A stretch of DNA of 19,943 nt from CACEUX01 sp964404235 (GTDB lineage: Bacteria; Fidelibacterota; Marinisomatia; Marinisomatales; UBA1611), in the NCBI GenBank assembly GCA_964404235.1, contig CAYOJL010000037.1, positions 1 to 19,943 on the forward strand. The letters are read 5' to 3'. Made by a program: the position numbers and the translations under genes. The notes under the pieces were generated by a model that saw only the letters and a program-made list of their open reading frames with translations, made no database searches and was not told where the DNA came from. Positions 5,685-13,986 of the stretch are shown here, piece after piece; positions within the stretch are counted from its first letter, which is position 1, and the number at the start of each line of letters is the position of its first letter.

Positions 5685-7442
5685 ATGTCATCAATGGATA
5701 ACCTACAATCGTTTACCAAAGCATTAACTGCATTTTGCTTTATTGTTTTTATTTACTTTTTTATACCTGAATCCTTTTCAAGAATCAGTGATTTATTACA
5801 ATATATAATCATTGTCGCTACTATCGTGATTTTAATGTTGTATTATAATAAGGTTTTAGGCGATTTGCCATTAACAGAATCATCAAATCAGAGTCCAAGT
5901 TTATCTTCAGATATAGTTACCATAGATTCTAAAAGTAATACAAAAGATCTTTATGAAAATCTTACATCTTTGGTTATCACGATGACACGATCAATAAATC
6001 CTAATTGTAAATCAGCAATATATATTATTGATCCAGAAAAACAGATTTTTACTCTTCAAGCAGGTAAGACCAGTGAATTTTCTGACTCAATATTTGCTGG
6101 TAATGAAAAAATAAAAAAATATATTAATAAAAGTAAAAAACTTCATCAAAAAGAGCACCCGGATATATGGTCAGAGCTTTTTTTCGGCCAAAATTGGCGA
6201 GGCAGTGAATGTGCTATTTTTAGCCCAATAAATTTACATAGCAATCTTGCTGGTTTCATACTCACTTCTATAGACCATTTCACAGATGCTACGGATAAAG
6301 AAATGGATATTCTTAAGAAAATGGGAGATTTCGTATCATTCGGTTTAGAAAATTTAGAGAGTCTAGATAAACATATACTTGGAGAGGAGAGTAAAACACT
6401 GATTCTAGAGATCTTATTCAATTTAGATTTCAAATCTGATGCCAACAATATCTTTAATCAATTCAAATATTTACTTAGAACTTTTTTCCAATATGATAGG
6501 GCTACAATGTCAATTCGTAAAGAAACTGAAAATAGGAGAAAACACGATAAGGGTATTATATCAATTATTAGGTTAACTGATGGAGAAAAAGATGAATTTA
6601 TTGAAGGTATAGAATTTCCAACTAATGGATCATTACATGGTCTGCCTGTAGTTAATGGAATATCACTAATAACTGCAGATTGGAAAACGTCTTATCCAAA
6701 TATTGTAAGATTTAAATCTACTGAATCAGAAAAATATAATTTTAAATCTGTTATTGCTGCTCCCGTCATTATTGAAGGAGAGAGTAGAGGTTCTATTGTT
6801 TTAGAAAGGTTGGATGAACGTTTATTCAATAATTCAGAGTTAAAAGATCTTGAATTGATAGGACAAGTTTTAGGTTCTGCATTACATTGGAGGTATGAAT
6901 ATGAAAAGATTCATAATAATGCAACTCATGATGGTCTTTCCGGACTTCTAAATCACCAAACATTTAAAGAAAGATTTAACGATGAAATTCAACGTGCAGC
7001 TCGTTTTCAACAGAAGATGGCTGTTATGATGTTTGATCTAGATAAATTCAAAAAAGTGAATGATACTCTTGGGCATCAATATGGTGATTATGTGATTCAA
7101 ACTGTAGCTAAAATTATGATAGATAATGTACGTGCTGTTGATGTTGTTGCTCGTTATGGTGGTGAAGAATTTGCAATTATATTGATTAATACTACTGCAG
7201 CTATGTCAAATATGGTTGCCCAAAGGATTGTTGATAATATTGCAGAATATGAATTTTCTATGGATGGTGCTGATACTAAGCTTACTATATCTGGTGGAAT
7301 GTCTGAATATCCAACTCATACAGAGAATATTAAAGAATTAATAGAATTTGCTGATCAATCTATGTATGCCACTAAACAACAAGGCGGTAATGGTATTACT
7401 ATACACCAAAATGATTCAAATAAAGATGCCCCATCAAGTTAA
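5685..7442 (+). CDS. Membrane diguanylate cyclase with GAF-like sensory regions
   Basis: A 585-residue protein predicted to make cyclic di-GMP from two GTP. Two hydrophobic helices at about 12-28 and 38-56 anchor it in the membrane. Residues roughly 75-225 and 235-405 look like two GAF-type sensory domains; this is a judgement from pattern (APVIIEGESRGSIVLE near the end of the second), not from a decisive motif. The GGDEF domain begins at about 413 (THDGLSGLLNHQTF), with FDLDKFKKVNDTLGHQYGD as the metal/substrate segment and an intact GGEEF active site at 492-496. RAVD at 483-486 sits five residues before GGEEF, the position of the product-inhibition I-site (RxxD). It should thus be an active, feedback-inhibited enzyme. 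No EAL or HD-GYP partner is in the window. The start lies a few bases after a terminator; Met4 (5694) is an alternative. Confidence 0.92.
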   Translation: MSSMDNLQSFTKALTAFCFIVFIYFFIPESFSRISDLLQYIIIVATIVILMLYYNKVLGDLPLTESSNQSPSLSSDIVTIDSKSNTKDLYENLTSLVITMTRSINPNCKSAIYIIDPEKQIFTLQAGKTSEFSDSIFAGNEKIKKYINKSKKLHQKEHPDIWSELFFGQNWRGSECAIFSPINLHSNLAGFILTSIDHFTDATDKEMDILKKMGDFVSFGLENLESLDKHILGEESKTLILEILFNLDFKSDANNIFNQFKYLLRTFFQYDRATMSIRKETENRRKHDKGIISIIRLTDGEKDEFIEGIEFPTNGSLHGLPVVNGISLITADWKTSYPNIVRFKSTESEKYNFKSVIAAPVIIEGESRGSIVLERLDERLFNNSELKDLELIGQVLGSALHWRYEYEKIHNNATHDGLSGLLNHQTFKERFNDEIQRAARFQQKMAVMMFDLDKFKKVNDTLGHQYGDYVIQTVAKIMIDNVRAVDVVARYGGEEFAIILINTTAAMSNMVAQRIVDNIAEYEFSMDGADTKLTISGGMSEYPTHTENIKELIEFADQSMYATKQQGGNGITIHQNDSNKDAPSS

Positions 7443-8934
7443 GATAAAAATAATTTGCATAATTTTTACAACTCATTTTTCCATTAATGCAGATGTTATT
7501 AATAATAATGAACTTGCTTTAAATCATTTTATGCAAGGTGAGTTTTTAATGAATCAAGGGAATTATGCACTAGCCATTCTTGAGTTTCAAGAGGCCATTG
7601 AATTAGACCCAAATGCTTCTACTATTCATGTTTCTATAGCTGATGGATATAGAAGATTAGGTAAAGTAAAACGTGCAGAAAACCATTTGCAAATAGCTTT
7701 AGATCTTGACCCAGAAGAAAAAGAAGCACGGGAGATGTTAGGCCAACTTTATCTGACGCAGAAAAAATATAAAGCTGCTAATAATGTATATATTTCTTTG
7801 AACAGGTCTTTTCCTGAGAATTTAGATTATATTTTTACTTTAGCAGATTTGGCTCGGATTCAGAAGAATTGGAATTTGGCGATTGACTATTATATTCAAG
7901 GTTATGAAATAAACCCAATGGCTGTCAATGGACTAGAGCAAGCACTGCAAATATCGCTAACTACAAGTAATTTTAGTCGTGCTGAAGAAATTTGTGATTT
8001 ATTATTGATAGATGACGCTGAGAATCTAGATCTTTTAGAAACCATGCGTGATTTAACTCTTTATAATGGTAACTACGAAAAATCTTTAACGATAGTTGTC
8101 AAAATTGAAGAACTAAAGGGTACTGATTCAAATCTATTAATACAAAAAAGTGCTCTTTATGAAGAATTAGATAATCCAGAACTAGCTTTAGAGGTTATCT
8201 ATATGGCTTTTGAGAAAGATAGTCAAAATGTTGATATACTCCATCGCTTAGTTACTTTATTAATTGGTCAAGAAAGGAATCAAGAGGCTATTCTATATAA
8301 TCAAAGAATAATAGATCATCATCCTAATGATTCACGTGGCTTTATTAATAATGCGGTAATGGCAATGAGTGGTAAAAAGCCTGAAGATGCAATTCAAGCA
8401 CTTAGACCACATGCAGATAAATTCTCACAAGATTTTACAGTACAGTATTTACTAGGCACTGCTTTCTATCAAATAAAGGATTATGTTAATTCCAAGATTC
8501 ATTTATCAACAGCTCTTACTATCTATCCTCAGTCAAGAAATACTAAACATAATCTTGCTTTAATTTATGATTCAACAGGTGATTGGGTAGAATCTGATAA
8601 ACTTTATGTTGATCTTATTGCGAGTGATAGTACTGATGCTCAAGCCTATAACAATTATGCATATAGTTTAGTTGAACGAGATAGAGATATTGAGTTTGCA
8701 TTAGAGCTTGCACAAAATGCAATTAGGTTAGAACCAAAATCAGCTGCATATCTCGATACGATAGGGTGGATTTATTTTAAAATGAATAATTATGATGAGG
8801 CATTACGCTATATTCGAGAATCTCTAAATATTGATTCTAGTAATGTGACTATCCAAGAACATCTTAATGAGATAATTAAAGTAAAGGCTGAGGTCAATCC
8901 ACAAATGATTCAGCAAGTGGAGAATCAGGATTGA
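7426..8934 (+). CDS. Secreted TPR-repeat protein
   Basis: From the ATG at 7426 the product is 502 residues and starts with a signal peptide: a short basic lead (HQVKIK), a hydrophobic core (IICIIFTTHF) and a likely cleavage after SINA at about residue 22. An in-frame ATG at 7348 would put 26 residues in front of this signal and lie deep in the upstream gene, so I reject it. The mature part is a chain of roughly 12 tetratricopeptide-like helical hairpins; clear repeats include GNYALAILEFQEAIELDP, KRAENHLQIALDLDPEE and, near the end, NNYDEALRYIRESLNID. TPR arrays bind protein partners; none can be named. It overlaps the diguanylate cyclase by 17 nt and directly abuts the LolB-like lipoprotein gene, suggesting an envelope assembly or lipoprotein-related job (inference). 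Confidence 0.88.
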   Translation: MPHQVKIKIICIIFTTHFSINADVINNNELALNHFMQGEFLMNQGNYALAILEFQEAIELDPNASTIHVSIADGYRRLGKVKRAENHLQIALDLDPEEKEAREMLGQLYLTQKKYKAANNVYISLNRSFPENLDYIFTLADLARIQKNWNLAIDYYIQGYEINPMAVNGLEQALQISLTTSNFSRAEEICDLLLIDDAENLDLLETMRDLTLYNGNYEKSLTIVVKIEELKGTDSNLLIQKSALYEELDNPELALEVIYMAFEKDSQNVDILHRLVTLLIGQERNQEAILYNQRIIDHHPNDSRGFINNAVMAMSGKKPEDAIQALRPHADKFSQDFTVQYLLGTAFYQIKDYVNSKIHLSTALTIYPQSRNTKHNLALIYDSTGDWVESDKLYVDLIASDSTDAQAYNNYAYSLVERDRDIEFALELAQNAIRLEPKSAAYLDTIGWIYFKMNNYDEALRYIRESLNIDSSNVTIQEHLNEIIKVKAEVNPQMIQQVENQD

Positions 8935-9543
8935 ATGTTAATGTTCAGATTACTGGTTCTAATTATTTTTATTGGTTGTGCTGGTCCTGGAAATCAATTA
9001 TCAGTATTGATCCCACAAAAAACTTATTTGGAATATCTACAAGAATTTAATTCTTGTACAGGAAAGGGTATGATAGATTCTAACGGTCCGTTAAAAGGTA
9101 AGCTTTTATTTAATTTTAAAAGTCAAAGAGATAGTACCTTTTTTCAATTTAGTGATGCATTAGGTCGGAAGGCTTTGTTAATGTGGATTACTCCAAATTC
9201 AGTAATAGCAAGAAATCTCATAGAGAATAAACAATATGATTATGATGAGGTCATGGAATTTTTCCCGTTCTTGAAAATATTGGAGCCAAATGATATTACC
9301 CAATTTGTTTGGGGTGTCGAACCAAACTACAAAGAAAAATTCAAAATAGTAGACCCATCAATTACAAAAAATATTGAATTAAATTTTCGTGGGGACCAAT
9401 TAGACAATGAAAAAAGAACACTAGTAGAAGCAAAATTTCGTGATAAGAAATCAAAACAAGTTATAGATATCAATATAAAAAATAGAAATAGAAATTCTGA
9501 ATATCTTAATCTCAAGAAAGTCTGGAAATTATTGCAATATTAA
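8935..9543 (+). CDS. LolB-like outer-membrane lipoprotein
   Basis: A 202-residue protein starting with a short hydrophobic signal ending in a lipobox (FIGC, Cys15), so it should be lipidated and exported. The body matches the pattern of the LolB/DUF4292 fold: a lead helix (YLEYLQEF), a beta-rich region with GKGMI...LKGKLLFNFK and FQFSDALGRKALLMW, then LKILEPNDITQFVWG, which resembles the L-x-x-W-x-x-G segment of LolB. LolB receives lipoproteins from LolA and inserts them into the outer membrane; in this lineage the equivalent role is inferred, since sequence identity to proteobacterial LolB is clearly low. The ATG at 8935 follows the TPR stop with no gap; Met3 (8941) is an alternative start. 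It could also be an unrelated envelope lipoprotein with a similar beta fold. Confidence 0.7.
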   Translation: MLMFRLLVLIIFIGCAGPGNQLSVLIPQKTYLEYLQEFNSCTGKGMIDSNGPLKGKLLFNFKSQRDSTFFQFSDALGRKALLMWITPNSVIARNLIENKQYDYDEVMEFFPFLKILEPNDITQFVWGVEPNYKEKFKIVDPSITKNIELNFRGDQLDNEKRTLVEAKFRDKKSKQVIDINIKNRNRNSEYLNLKKVWKLLQY

Positions 9544-9544
9544 A

Positions 9545-10468
9545 ATGGATATTTCTATAGTAATACCGGTTTTTAATGAAAGAGATTCCTTACCAGAATT
9601 AGTAGAGGAGCTAAAGCATAATCTCATTCACTATAAAACTTGGGAAGTTATTTTTATTGATGATGGCTCTAGTGATGGCTCGACTGAATGGTTAGGTAAA
9701 TTATCCATTGAAAACAAAAATTTCAAAATCATCCAATTTTATCGAAATTATGGAAAATCAGCAGCATTAAGAGAAGGATTTAAAGTTGCAGCTGGACAAT
9801 ATATTATTACTATGGATGCAGACCTTCAAGATGATCCGGCAGAGATAAAGAATCTAATTGCGAAGTTGAAAGAGGGTTGGGATCTGGTATCTGGCTGGAA
9901 AAAGGCTAGATTAGACCCTCTTAATAAAAGATTGCCATCTAAATTATTTAATATGGTAACCAGATTTATGACGGGGGTCATGATACATGATTTTAACTGT
10001 GGATTAAAGGGTTATAGGAGCTCAGTTGTTAAATCTATTGATGTATATGGAGGGAGGCATAGATATATCCCAGCATTAGCAGGACAAAGAAAGTTTAAGG
10101 TCACAGAAATTATAGTAAACCATCGTTCTAGAAAGTTTGGAGAAACTAAATATGGCGGTTCTAGATTATTCCATGGTTTTTTTGATCTTATAACCATACT
10201 ATTTCTCAATCGATATAATCAACAACCTCTTCATCTTTTTGGTTCATTTGGTATTGGGTTTTTATCAATAGGTATTTGTGTAGAATGCTATGTGCTTTAT
10301 TACAAATATTGGCTTGGTCATCCTTTTTCAAAACATATGGCTTTATTGACATTTGGAGTTATGTTGATTGTCATCGGTATCCAGTTTTTTTCAATTGGGT
10401 TACTAGGTGAATTGATGGCAAGATCTTCACAAGATAATGAAAATCGAATTAAAAAGTTTCATAATTAA
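9545..10468 (+). CDS. Polyprenyl-phosphate-type family 2 glycosyltransferase with two C-terminal TM helices
   Basis: A 307-residue GT2 enzyme of the ArnC/GtrB/dolichol-phosphate-sugar synthase type. Seen: ISIVIPVFNERDSL at the N-terminus, IDDGSSDGS (nucleotide binding), RNYGKSAALREGF, the metal-binding DADLQDDP with Asp91-x-Asp93, and DFNCGLKGYR in the acceptor region. Two hydrophobic helices near residues 228-252 and 263-290 anchor it in the inner membrane. Family members move a sugar from a nucleotide donor onto undecaprenyl phosphate on the cytoplasmic face; the lipid-linked sugar is then flipped and used by a GT-C enzyme. The donor sugar cannot be told. The YfhO-family protein encoded 3.5 kb downstream is a plausible user of such a lipid-linked sugar, which is inference from co-location. 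It starts 1 nt after the preceding stop. Confidence 0.9.
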   Translation: MDISIVIPVFNERDSLPELVEELKHNLIHYKTWEVIFIDDGSSDGSTEWLGKLSIENKNFKIIQFYRNYGKSAALREGFKVAAGQYIITMDADLQDDPAEIKNLIAKLKEGWDLVSGWKKARLDPLNKRLPSKLFNMVTRFMTGVMIHDFNCGLKGYRSSVVKSIDVYGGRHRYIPALAGQRKFKVTEIIVNHRSRKFGETKYGGSRLFHGFFDLITILFLNRYNQQPLHLFGSFGIGFLSIGICVECYVLYYKYWLGHPFSKHMALLTFGVMLIVIGIQFFSIGLLGELMARSSQDNENRIKKFHN

Positions 10469-10531
10469 AAATAGTATAAATAACTGAATTATATATTCAT
10501 GTTTATTTAACCTTTCGAGAAACCATTATCA
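10469..10531 (+). promoter_or_regulatory. 63-nt AT-rich spacer ahead of the sulfotransferase cassette, possible promoter
   Basis: This is one of the longest untranslated gaps in the window. It holds a TATAAAT run (10475-10481) and a 15-nt imperfect palindrome TGAATTATATATTCA (10485-10499) with matching 5-nt arms. No good -35 is visible, and such AT-rich motifs arise easily by chance. It is the natural place for a promoter serving the downstream cassette. Confidence 0.25.
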
Positions 10532-11329
10532 GTGCCTTCCATAAAAAATAAGATTAATTATATACTTGGCAAAAAATTTGATTTTCAAATAGGTTTTATC
10601 ATTTGTGGTGCACAAAAGGGAGGCACCACTGCGCTGGATCAATATTTAAGGATGCATCCTGAAATATGTATGGCAGATAAAAAAGAAGTACATTTTTTTG
10701 ATAATGATAAATATTTTGTTGATCAAAAACCCGAATTTTTAAAGTATCATTTTAATTTTAGTCCTAAGACTCACCATAAGATAATTGGAGAGGCAACACC
10801 TATTTACATGTATTGGGAAAATGCTATTGAACGAATCTATAATTATAATCCAGATATAAAGTTAATCGCTGTTTTGAGAAATCCTATACACAGAGCATTT
10901 TCTCATTGGAATATGGAGCGCGATAAGAACCGTGAGCATAGAACCTTTTGGAAAGCGATCAAAGAAGAAGAGGTCAGATTAAGGGATGCAGGGCATAAGC
11001 AAGATAGAACATTTTCATATTTAGAGCGCGGATTTTATTCAGACCAAATTAAGCAAATGCGATCATTTTTCAATAATGATCAAATATTAATACTGCAAAA
11101 TGAATCATTGCGCAATGATCCAAATCAAGTATTGGCCAAAGTAGCACAATTTCTATCCATATCATCTTTTGATATAGTTGAACACAGGGAAATACATGCA
11201 CGTAGCTATCCCATTGCATTAAGTAATGAAGAGCATCAATTCTTGAATATTTTTTATAATGATGAAATAATAAAATTGGAATCCTTATTGGGCTGGGACC
11301 TGAGTGCATGGAAGGCAAAAAATGATTAA
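10532..11329 (+). CDS. PAPS-dependent sulfotransferase (heparan-type family)
   Basis: A 265-residue enzyme expected to move a sulfuryl group from PAPS to a sugar hydroxyl or amine. The 5'-phosphosulfate-binding loop is seen as GAQKGGTTAL (residues 26-35), the form typical of carbohydrate sulfotransferases. The 3'-phosphate-binding motif is LRNPIHRAFSHW (115-126), with Arg116 and Ser124 in the expected places. KEVHFFDND near residues 50-58 and GEATPIYMY around 87-95 are further family features. No signal peptide or transmembrane helix is present, so it probably acts in the cytoplasm on nucleotide- or lipid-linked glycan. The start is a GTG at 10532; no alternative ATG lies before the PAPS loop. 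It is followed, with an 8-nt overlap, by a glycosyltransferase. Confidence 0.88.
   Translation: MPSIKNKINYILGKKFDFQIGFIICGAQKGGTTALDQYLRMHPEICMADKKEVHFFDNDKYFVDQKPEFLKYHFNFSPKTHHKIIGEATPIYMYWENAIERIYNYNPDIKLIAVLRNPIHRAFSHWNMERDKNREHRTFWKAIKEEEVRLRDAGHKQDRTFSYLERGFYSDQIKQMRSFFNNDQILILQNESLRNDPNQVLAKVAQFLSISSFDIVEHREIHARSYPIALSNEEHQFLNIFYNDEIIKLESLLGWDLSAWKAKND
11311..11315 (+). promoter_or_regulatory. Ribosome binding site choosing the ATG at 11322
   Basis: GAAGG sits 6 nt before the ATG at 11322 and is inside the end of the sulfotransferase gene. It favours 11322 over the in-frame ATG at 11308/11304 region, which lies upstream of this site. Confidence 0.45.
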
Positions 11330-12350
11330 CGATATATTCATTAGTGTCATTACTCCTTCTTATAATCGAGCAAGTGAGCTAGAGCATCTCATGCGATCTA
11401 TTTCTGCTCAGAGTATAGATCATAATTTATTTGAATTAATTATTTCAGATGATGGTTCAACAGATGATACAGAAGCATTAATTAACAGCTGGCAGGAAAA
11501 AGCAAGTTTTTCTATAAAGTATATTTCGCAAGAGAATAAAGGTCCAGGTGCAGCACGTAATCATGGACTTGAAAAATCTATAGGTGAACTAATCCTTTTT
11601 ATTGATTCAGATTGTGAAGCACACCCCAAATGGATTGAAACTATTGTTGATGAATATCATAAAAGTGAATTTGATGCTTGCGGTGGTCCTGATGGTGGCA
11701 AAAAAGATTTTACATTACTTCAGAAAGCCATTGACTATTCCATGACATCTTTTTTTACAACAGGCGGGATGCGTGGACACAGTGAAAAGATGATATCAAA
11801 ATTTTATCCTCGCACACATAATATGGGAGTTAAACGAGATAAGTATGAAGCCGTGGGTGGATTTGGTAATCTAAGACATGGACAGGATATTGAGTTTAGC
11901 CATCGTATTCGAACATCTGGTGGGAAGATCAGGTTTATTAAAAATGCTTTAGTATATCATCGAAGAAGAACTTCATTGAGACAATTTATAAAACAGGTAT
12001 TTAACTGGGGTGTTGCAAGGATAAATCTAGGTAAAATTGATACCGCCATGCTAGAACCTGTACATTTTTTACCATCTCTATCCATCTTATTATCTCTATT
12101 TATTATTTTAATCATTTATCAATTAGATTGGGGCATATCAGAAATATTTCTATTGTTTTTTTCTCCACTATCTATTATTTGTTTGTTAGGGGCATTAAAT
12201 AAAAAAGATCTAAGGGTATTCCCTATATTACTATTAGTGATACCTATTCAGATCTTTGGATATGGTCTTGGATTTTTACAAGCGTACATAAGGCGATTTA
12301 TCTTTAATGAAGCTGAATTAGTAGGTTTCAAAAAGAATTATTATAAATGA
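11322..12350 (+). CDS. Family 2 glycosyltransferase with C-terminal membrane helices
   Basis: A 342-residue GT2 enzyme. The GT-A fold is marked by ISVITPSYNRASEL at the N-terminus, SDDGSTDDT, GPGAARNHGL and the metal-binding DSDCEAH (Asp95-x-Asp97). RHGQDIEFSHRI, near residue 190, provides the acidic pair often involved in acceptor deprotonation. After about residue 245 there are three hydrophobic helices, so the catalytic domain is held at the inner membrane. Donor and acceptor are unknown. The start at 11322 is chosen because it has a Shine-Dalgarno and gives a normal GT2 N-terminus; an in-frame ATG at 11304 would add six residues. It overlaps the first sulfotransferase by 8 nt and the second by 4 nt (ATGA), so the three are probably translated together. 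Confidence 0.9.
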   Translation: MINDIFISVITPSYNRASELEHLMRSISAQSIDHNLFELIISDDGSTDDTEALINSWQEKASFSIKYISQENKGPGAARNHGLEKSIGELILFIDSDCEAHPKWIETIVDEYHKSEFDACGGPDGGKKDFTLLQKAIDYSMTSFFTTGGMRGHSEKMISKFYPRTHNMGVKRDKYEAVGGFGNLRHGQDIEFSHRIRTSGGKIRFIKNALVYHRRRTSLRQFIKQVFNWGVARINLGKIDTAMLEPVHFLPSLSILLSLFIILIIYQLDWGISEIFLLFFSPLSIICLLGALNKKDLRVFPILLLVIPIQIFGYGLGFLQAYIRRFIFNEAELVGFKKNYYK

Positions 12351-13081
12351 TCGCTATTATCCTAGGAATGCATCGTAGTGGTACATCTACTTTTGCAGGA
12401 GTGCTTCATATGAATAAAATATTAATGGGCACTTATGAAACTTTTTGGCCTCGGCCATTAAATCAAAACCCAAAGGGCTTTTATGAAAACTATGATTTCA
12501 GACGGATTAATGATCAAATATTAAATCTCTCTGGTTATGATGTTAAATCATATAATACAGAGGTACCATCATTACAAACTAATGATAGGCTATTATCAAA
12601 AATGAGCATTCTTGTAAAAGATCACAATTTGCAATATGAAAATTGGGGTTGGAAAGATCCCCGCACGTGTCTAACTATAAAATATTGGGTTGATATAATC
12701 CGTGAACTAGATTTAATAGATGATCTTAAAATAATCTTTGTGGTTCGAAAAGCATCATCCGTTGCAAGATCTTTAAAAAAACGTAACAAATTACCTTTAG
12801 ACAAAGGACTTGAATTATGGAGAAGTTATACTGAACGAGCCCACGAATTTTGTAATGGGTCTCAATTACCTACTCATTATTGTTCGTTTGAAGCACTATT
12901 GAATGATCCAGTCTCAACTTGCGATTCCCTATTTGGTTTTCTTAATATGGAATGGGACCCAAAAATCGTTGATCAATTTGTAGATAGATCAATCACTAGT
13001 AGTCAAAAAGGTGAAGATGTAATACTTCCTAGACATATTCTTAGTTTAGAATCAGAACTTTATTCTATGATGGATGAATAA
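12347..13081 (+). CDS. Second sulfotransferase-family protein, distinct lineage
   Basis: A 244-residue protein with the P-loop-like ILGMHRSGTST (residues 5-15), WGWKDPRT (100-107) and IFVVRKASSVARSL (130-143). These are the landmarks of the bacterial sulfotransferase family with the GMHRSGTS loop and a WKDPR element, here standing for 5'-phosphosulfate and 3'-phosphate binding. The motifs differ from the GAQKGGTT-type enzyme two genes upstream, so the two are not recent duplicates. The usual proline after the Arg of the 3' motif is replaced (RKASSV rather than RNPxxx). No membrane segment or signal is seen. The start codon overlaps the preceding glycosyltransferase stop (ATGA). The substrate is presumably the same glycan, which is inference; some members of this family have other or unknown transfer activities. 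Confidence 0.82.
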   Translation: MIAIILGMHRSGTSTFAGVLHMNKILMGTYETFWPRPLNQNPKGFYENYDFRRINDQILNLSGYDVKSYNTEVPSLQTNDRLLSKMSILVKDHNLQYENWGWKDPRTCLTIKYWVDIIRELDLIDDLKIIFVVRKASSVARSLKKRNKLPLDKGLELWRSYTERAHEFCNGSQLPTHYCSFEALLNDPVSTCDSLFGFLNMEWDPKIVDQFVDRSITSSQKGEDVILPRHILSLESELYSMMDE

Positions 13082-13083
13082 AA

Positions 13084-13986
13084 TTGATTTCTGATACAAA
13101 AAAAAATATCACAGTGCTTTCAACTAGTTATAGATCTGGAGGGCATTTAAGTAGATTATTTGAAAATCTAAGAATGAAGGCAGATGACCCTTTATCCTTA
13201 CATTTTATTGTGGTAGACAATACGAATGGTCAAGATATAAAGTTAAAAGATTCATTTTCTAAAGATCTTGAAATTCAATTTATTATGAATGATGGTACGG
13301 GGCTCCAAAGATCAATTTCTCATTCTAGTGCTTTAGGTCGTGGTATTCAAAATTGCAAAACAGAGTTTACTCTCATAATAGACCCTGATGTACATGTTTT
13401 TAAGAATCAATGGGATAATTTTTGTATTGGCCAAATGAACAGGGTTGATAAAATGGTAATTGGTGCACCATATCCAGATTGGAAACTTGGAAAAGTACAC
13501 GATTATCCAAGTGTAATTTTTATGTTTTTTAGAACCAAACAGGTGATAGGCTTTGATAGATCTTTTAATCCTTTCCCACCTATAAGTATAAGGATTGTTA
13601 ATAGTATCCTACGCAAGATCACCCGTTTGGGCTTACTTACAAGTAAGTCTAAACTTGACAAAAGTAAAAGACTTCGAAATATATCAAAATGGCTAGAGAA
13701 TATCACAGGTATAACAAGTCCAGATACTGGTAAGGAGATCATCGAGAGCTTTCGAAAAGGGGGTTTTGATAGTTTAAACTTTCATGCTTGCTATAGTACG
13801 GATATAGAAGATAAGGTCCAAATTGAACAAACTGAACTAGCAAAAGAATATGAGTTGTATTTTTATAATGATGAAATAATGATGACACATATGTATGGTT
13901 CGGGAGTATTCCATTGGAAGACAGAAAAAGGCGATGACCTTGAATATTGGAAAGATCTTATTTCAAAAATAGAGAAAACCCTTTGA
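13084..13986 (+). CDS. Divergent glycosyltransferase-like (GT-A fold) protein
   Basis: A 300-residue protein with the outline of a GT-A enzyme: ITVLSTSYRSGGHLSRLFENL at the N-terminus takes the place of the GT2 nucleotide-binding strand, LHFIVVDNTNG that of the second strand, and IIDPDVHVF (Asp100-x-Asp102) that of the metal site. The middle (about 180-215) is rich in Lys/Arg and reads as an insertion rather than a known acceptor domain. There is no membrane helix. The start is a TTG at 13084, 2 nt after the preceding stop. The only alternatives in frame lie inside the first strand or at Met31, which would remove it, so I keep the TTG. It overlaps the YfhO-family gene by 1 nt (TGATG). Reaction unknown; the glycosyltransferase label rests on fold-level resemblance and context. 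Confidence 0.65.
   Translation: MISDTKKNITVLSTSYRSGGHLSRLFENLRMKADDPLSLHFIVVDNTNGQDIKLKDSFSKDLEIQFIMNDGTGLQRSISHSSALGRGIQNCKTEFTLIIDPDVHVFKNQWDNFCIGQMNRVDKMVIGAPYPDWKLGKVHDYPSVIFMFFRTKQVIGFDRSFNPFPPISIRIVNSILRKITRLGLLTSKSKLDKSKRLRNISKWLENITGITSPDTGKEIIESFRKGGFDSLNFHACYSTDIEDKVQIEQTELAKEYELYFYNDEIMMTHMYGSGVFHWKTEKGDDLEYWKDLISKIEKTL

Noticed and set aside
6146..6448. 100-codon open frame on the minus strand.
   Set aside because: It lies wholly inside the well-supported diguanylate cyclase gene, has no ribosome site and no recognisable motif.
7348..7425. Earlier start for the TPR protein.
   Set aside because: It would bury the signal peptide 26 residues inside the protein and sit deep in the cyclase gene.
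10532..13986. Sulfotransferase cassette as a recent mobile-element insertion.
   Set aside because: No transposase, integrase, terminal inverted repeats or flanking tRNA are seen; overlaps with neighbours look like an ordinary operon.
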